The position numbers were made by a program, and so were the translations under genes. Source: JBEBVQ01 sp964636205 (lineage in GTDB: Bacteria > Bacteroidota > Bacteroidia > Chitinophagales > Chitinophagaceae). From it: a stretch of 36,238 bases of DNA. The notes under the pieces were generated by a model, which was given only the letters and a program-made list of their open reading frames with translations, was not told where the DNA came from and did no database searches. Location of the stretch: NCBI GenBank assembly GCA_964636205.1, contig CAZWPF010000015.1:1-36238 (forward strand). Reading direction: 5' to 3'. Shown here one piece after another: positions 32,636 to 36,238 of the stretch (the first letter of the stretch is position 1; the number at the start of each line of letters is the position of its first letter).

Positions 32636-33334
32636 ATGAAAAAACACAAACTTGTAATCCTTTCCGGCGCTGGCATCAGCGCCGAAAGTGGATTACAAAC
32701 GTTTCGTGACAGCGGTGGATTATGGGAGGGGTATAAAGTAGACGAGGTAGCTACCCCGGAAGCATTCAGTAGGAACCCTCAATTAGTACTTGAATTTTAC
32801 AATCTACGTCGCGAACATGTCGTAAATGCCGTTCCGAATGAGGCACACAGAATCTTGGCTGCATTGGAACAGTGGTTTGAAGTTCAGATTATTACCCAGA
32901 ATATTGACGATTTACACGAACGCGGGGGCTCCTCCAATGTATTGCACCTTCACGGAGAGATCATGAAAAAGCGCAGTGTACGTAATGCCAAAAAGCTTTT
33001 CGACTGCCCGGGACCAATCCGGATCGGAGATCTCGCACCCGACGGCGGACAGTTTCGGCCGCATGTTGTATGGTTTGGCGAACCGGTACCCATGATCGAA
33101 GAAGCAATCCCTCATATGCAATCTGCAGATGTATTTATTTTAGTGGGCACCTCACTAGCGGTGTATCCCGCCGCAGGACTGATGGATTTTCTAAAACCGG
33201 ATATTAAAAAATACGTAATTGATAAAACCATCCCACCTGTGGCTCAGTATAAAAATATTATTCCTATCGAAAAAAGCGCTGTGGAGGGGATGTCGGAGGT
33301 ACGCGAACTCTTACTTGCCACATTTCAACAATAA
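32636..33334 (+). CDS. Sir2-family NAD-dependent protein deacylase (SIRT5-like, no zinc cysteines)
   Basis: 232 residues. Sirtuin core: GAGIS (11-15), FRDSGGLW, QNIDDLH (88-94), the catalytic His in HLHGE (H106), VVWFGE (144-149) and VGTSLAVYP. Tyr55 and Arg58 in EFYNLRRE match the Y-x-x-R pair that binds succinyl or malonyl groups in SIRT5 and class III bacterial CobB, so desuccinylase activity is likely. The small domain keeps one cysteine (C124), whereas zinc-binding sirtuins have four, so it probably folds without zinc. Located in the cytoplasm. The neighbouring sucA makes succinyl-CoA, which may be only coincidence. Confidence 0.93.
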   Translation: MKKHKLVILSGAGISAESGLQTFRDSGGLWEGYKVDEVATPEAFSRNPQLVLEFYNLRREHVVNAVPNEAHRILAALEQWFEVQIITQNIDDLHERGGSSNVLHLHGEIMKKRSVRNAKKLFDCPGPIRIGDLAPDGGQFRPHVVWFGEPVPMIEEAIPHMQSADVFILVGTSLAVYPAAGLMDFLKPDIKKYVIDKTIPPVAQYKNIIPIEKSAVEGMSEVRELLLATFQQ

Positions 33335-33383
33335 AAGAAGGCATAAAAAATATTATCGATTCCCAATGAATCAACTTATACCC

Positions 33384-33391
33384 TAACTTTG
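33384..33391 (+). promoter_or_regulatory. -7 element of the sucA promoter
   Basis: TAACTTTG matches TAnnTTTG exactly; TTC at 33360-33362 with a 21-bp spacer is a near -33 element. The start near 33397 gives a leader of about 70 nt to the ATG at 33466. Confidence 0.45.
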
Positions 33392-33465
33392 CGGATTATA
33401 AACTGCGCAACACACAGTTGCTTGGAAATCCGACTGAATATTATTTTAAATATCTCCGTCTTAAA

Positions 33466-36207
33466 ATGAAAGACTTCTCTTATGTGATGGGATCACATCC
33501 ATCTTACATTGAATCACTTTACCGTGACTACGTTTCTAATCCGGACTCTGTTGACAGTGAATGGAAAAAGTTTTTTGAAGGGTTTGACTTTGCAATCAGC
33601 AATTTCAACGGCAAAGCTTCTGGCACCGGTGCTGCACAGTCAGTGGGCGGAGATCAGCTTATCAAAGAACTCAGTGTCTATTATCTGATCAGATGCTATC
33701 GGAAAAGGGGACATCTCGCTGCAACTACCAATCCTGTACGGCCAAGAAAGGATAGACATCCGAAGTTAGATTTAGCGCACTTCAATCTCTCCGAATCTGA
33801 TTTGGATAAGACATTTTACGCCGGCAATTATATCGGACTGCCCAATGGCAAGCTTAAAGATATAATAGCACGGGCACAAAAATATTATGCAAGTGATGTC
33901 GGTATCGAATACTCCTATATCAACGATAGCGAAAAGAAAGAGTGGGTGCAGGAGCAGTATGAGAAGATGATGGAGATGGAACTCAGTGCTGCGGAGAAAA
34001 AGAGAATTCTGGAAAAGGTAAGCGCGGGGGTAGTATTCGAAAAATTCTTACATACCAAATACATCGGTCAGAAAAGATTTAGTCTGGAAGGCGGCGAAAG
34101 CACGATTGCGGCGCTCGATGCCATCATTAATCAGGCTGCCGGAGCTGATGTGAAGGAAGTGGTGATCGGTATGGCGCATAGAGGCCGGTTGAATGTGTTG
34201 GCTAATATTCTTGGAAAAACTTACGAACAAATATTCTCTGAATTCGAAGGTAATATGCCTCCGGATACAACCATGGGAAGCGGTGACGTAAAATACCATC
34301 TGGGTTTCAGATCAAATATTATGACACCCGCTGGTAAGGAAGTTAATGTACAGCTTACCCCCAATCCTTCGCATTTGGAGGTTGTGAATCCTGTTGTTGC
34401 AGGTTTTGCCAGGGCTAAAGCTGATATTCTCTACAATAATCAGTACGACAAGGTATTGCCGATTCTGATTCACGGAGATGCCGCCATTGCAGGTCAGGGC
34501 GTCGTGTACGAATTGCTGCAAATGAGTCGCCTCAAAGGTTATGACATAGGTGGTACCATTCATTTTGTGATCAACAATCAGATCGGGTTTACGACAGATT
34601 TTGATGATGCCAGATCATCAGATTATTGTACCAGCATTGCTGCAATGGTGCAGGCCCCGGTATTACATGTGAATGGAGACAACCCTGAAGACGTAGTTAA
34701 AGCATGTATGCTCGCTGTTGATTACCGTCAGCGTTTCAAAGAAGATATCTTCATAGACATGGTTTGCTATCGCCGCCACGGTCATAACGAGGGTGACGAC
34801 CCCAGCTTTACGCAGCCTGCATTGTACGAGAAAATTAAAAAGCATCCCAATCCCCGCGAAGTATACAGTCAGAAACTGGTAGCGCGCGGAGATGTAGATG
34901 CTGAATTAGCAAAAGAAGTTGAAGATGCCTACTGGAAAAACCTTCAGGATCGTCTTGATGAAGTAAAGCAACATCCGTTGCCATACAAACTTCAGGCACC
35001 TGAACAGGCATGGAAATCACTGCGGCATGCAGGAGTCAACGATTTTGGTCAGTCGCCCGATACTGCCATCGACAAAAATCAGTTGGAATTGTTGATGGAT
35101 AAGATTCTTGCCATTCCTGAGGACTTTACTCCTTTGCGTAAAATCCGTAAACTGCTCGAAGAGAAAACCGAGAACTTCCGTAAGAATGGAATAATTGACT
35201 GGGCTACGGGTGAATTGTTGGCATATGCAAGCTTGCTGGCAGAAGGTAAGGATGTTCGTATGAGCGGTCAGGATGTGCAAAGAGGCACCTTCTCCCACAG
35301 ACATGCAGTATTGCACGATGAGAAGACACATGCTACTTATAATCGCCTTAGCAGGGTAAGCGACAAGCAAGGTAAATTTTATATTTACAACTCTCTGCTC
35401 AGTGAGTTCGCCGTACTAGGTTTTGAATATGGTTACAGCACTGCGAGTCCGGACACCCTCACCATATGGGAGGCTCAGTTTGGTGATTTCGCCAATGGTT
35501 GTCAGACAGTAATTGATCAGTACATCATTTCTGCTGAAACCAAATGGCAAAAAATGAGTGGTCTGGTAATGTTGCTGCCACACGGCTTCGAAGGTCAGGG
35601 ACCTGAACACTCCTCGGCTCGTTTGGAACGTTTCCTGCAGCTCTGTGCTGACAATAATTTCTTTGTCACCAATATTACTACGTCTGCAAATTTATTCCAC
35701 GGACTTCGCCGTCAGTTGTCATTACCATTCCGTAAGCCGCTGGTGAACATGTCACCCAAAGCCAATCTAAGACACCCCAGGGCTGCTTCTCAGGTTGAAG
35801 AATTTATCAATGGTGGATTTAAAGAGGTTATTGACGACCCGAATATAAAAACTGCATCAGGAGTAAAAAGAGTATTACTCTGTTCAGGAAAGGTTTATTT
35901 CGATCTGAGTGAAAAGCAAATGGCTGAAAAGCGCAAAGACGTTGCAATTGTTCGCTTAGAGCAAATTTATCCTTTACCTGTAGAACAGTTGAACAAATTG
36001 CGTAAGAAGTACAAATCGGCTGAATGGGTTTGGGTACAGGAAGAGCCGCGCAATATGGGTGCTTATAGTTTCCTAAAAATGAATTTAGCAGATGAGTTCC
36101 CGTTGAAATTCATCAGCAGGGCTCCGTTGGCTGCATCTGCAACCGGTTTTGCTAGATTACATGCCATCGAACAGCAGGAAATTATCGACGCCGCGTTCAA
36201 GATTTAG
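33466..36207 (+). CDS. sucA: 2-oxoglutarate dehydrogenase E1 component
   Basis: 913 residues from the ATG at 33466 (MKDFSYVMGSHPSYIESLY). A TTG 16 codons upstream is in frame but gives an N-terminus unlike the family. E1 decarboxylates 2-oxoglutarate with thiamine diphosphate and passes the succinyl group to E2. Visible: the N-terminal lipoyl-E2 contact region (IESLYRDYVSNPDSVDSEWKKFF), VVIGMAHRGRLNVLAN, the ThDP motif HGDAAIAGQG...NNQIGFTT, RRHGHNEGDDPSFTQP, and the C-terminal half with LPHGFEGQGPEHSSARLERFLQL and WVQEEPRNMGAYSF. Complete; sucB probably follows beyond the window's end, 31 bp later. Confidence 0.97.
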   Translation: MKDFSYVMGSHPSYIESLYRDYVSNPDSVDSEWKKFFEGFDFAISNFNGKASGTGAAQSVGGDQLIKELSVYYLIRCYRKRGHLAATTNPVRPRKDRHPKLDLAHFNLSESDLDKTFYAGNYIGLPNGKLKDIIARAQKYYASDVGIEYSYINDSEKKEWVQEQYEKMMEMELSAAEKKRILEKVSAGVVFEKFLHTKYIGQKRFSLEGGESTIAALDAIINQAAGADVKEVVIGMAHRGRLNVLANILGKTYEQIFSEFEGNMPPDTTMGSGDVKYHLGFRSNIMTPAGKEVNVQLTPNPSHLEVVNPVVAGFARAKADILYNNQYDKVLPILIHGDAAIAGQGVVYELLQMSRLKGYDIGGTIHFVINNQIGFTTDFDDARSSDYCTSIAAMVQAPVLHVNGDNPEDVVKACMLAVDYRQRFKEDIFIDMVCYRRHGHNEGDDPSFTQPALYEKIKKHPNPREVYSQKLVARGDVDAELAKEVEDAYWKNLQDRLDEVKQHPLPYKLQAPEQAWKSLRHAGVNDFGQSPDTAIDKNQLELLMDKILAIPEDFTPLRKIRKLLEEKTENFRKNGIIDWATGELLAYASLLAEGKDVRMSGQDVQRGTFSHRHAVLHDEKTHATYNRLSRVSDKQGKFYIYNSLLSEFAVLGFEYGYSTASPDTLTIWEAQFGDFANGCQTVIDQYIISAETKWQKMSGLVMLLPHGFEGQGPEHSSARLERFLQLCADNNFFVTNITTSANLFHGLRRQLSLPFRKPLVNMSPKANLRHPRAASQVEEFINGGFKEVIDDPNIKTASGVKRVLLCSGKVYFDLSEKQMAEKRKDVAIVRLEQIYPLPVEQLNKLRKKYKSAEWVWVQEEPRNMGAYSFLKMNLADEFPLKFISRAPLAASATGFARLHAIEQQEIIDAAFKI

Positions 36208-36213
36208 TTGAAG

Positions 36214-36230
36214 GTTCCTGTATCTGGAAC
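36214..36230. repeat. Short inverted repeat after sucA
   Basis: GTTCC (36214-36218) and GGAAC (36226-36230) around 7 nt, just after the sucA stop codon. Five base pairs only; it could be a weak intercistronic hairpin. The window ends before any downstream gene is visible. Confidence 0.25.
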
Positions 36231-36238
36231 GAACATTT

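Overview
The window looks like a chromosomal segment of a Bacteroidota (Bacteroidetes) bacterium, most likely of the Chitinophagaceae/Chitinophagales group. The supporting signs are promoters of the Bacteroidetes type (TTG, about 19-20 bp, then TAnnTTTG), two type IX secretion/gliding genes (porT next to menG, and a sprE/porW homologue), bacillithiol synthesis (bshC), many exported proteins whose signal peptides end in ...AQ, and the order uppS-bamA-skp-skp. The family assignment is an inference. I see no phage, insertion sequence, CRISPR array, rRNA or tRNA.

Layout. 1-2502 (-): 5' part of dnaE, running off the left edge. 2645-3286 (-) engB and, divergently, 3315-4070 (+) menG. 4071-4349: a gene-free interval with a candidate minus-strand small RNA and the porT promoter. 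4350-6938 (+): porT, an FMN reductase and a membrane metallophosphoesterase, ended by a bidirectional terminator. 7063-9244: a divergent pair, a TlpA-type thiol-disulfide protein (-) and a DUF6029-like outer-membrane barrel (+). 9295-10893 (+) nadB, convergent with an MsbA-like ABC transporter (10933-12687, -). 12869-16676 (-): exported Mn-type superoxide dismutase, rpsT, lytic transglycosylase, tatA, rluD-type pseudouridine synthase. 16847-20530 (+): sprE/porW homologue with a strict 11-residue repeat. 20914-25488 (+): uppS, bamA and two skp/ompH genes, ended by a strong terminator. 25627-25740: a doubtful tiny ORF. 25783-30065 (-): sugar-phosphate transferase, lipoprotein, Gfo/Idh/MocA oxidoreductase, radC. 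30213-36207 (+): bshC, outer-membrane barrel protein, zinc-cysteine-less sirtuin, sucA.

Much of the window concerns the envelope: outer-membrane protein insertion and chaperoning (BamA, Skp), type IX secretion (PorT, SprE), Tat export, peptidoglycan turnover, undecaprenyl carrier synthesis and its use (UppS; sugar-1-phosphate transfer), and periplasmic redox (TlpA, SOD). The rest is core metabolism (MenG, NadB, SucA, BshC) and information processing (DnaE, EngB, S20, RluD, RadC).

Most notable: (1) an unannotated minus-strand small-RNA unit at about 4081-4253, with promoter, three hairpins and terminator; (2) the D-S...R hendecad array in the SprE homologue, with a 71-residue tandem duplication; (3) a back-to-back promoter joining tlpA to a barrel protein whose only two cysteines form a C-terminal CTGGVC; (4) -7 promoter boxes that end 4-6 nt before the start codons of rluD and menG, suggesting leaderless mRNAs; (5) GTTAACTA direct repeats around the bshC -7 element.
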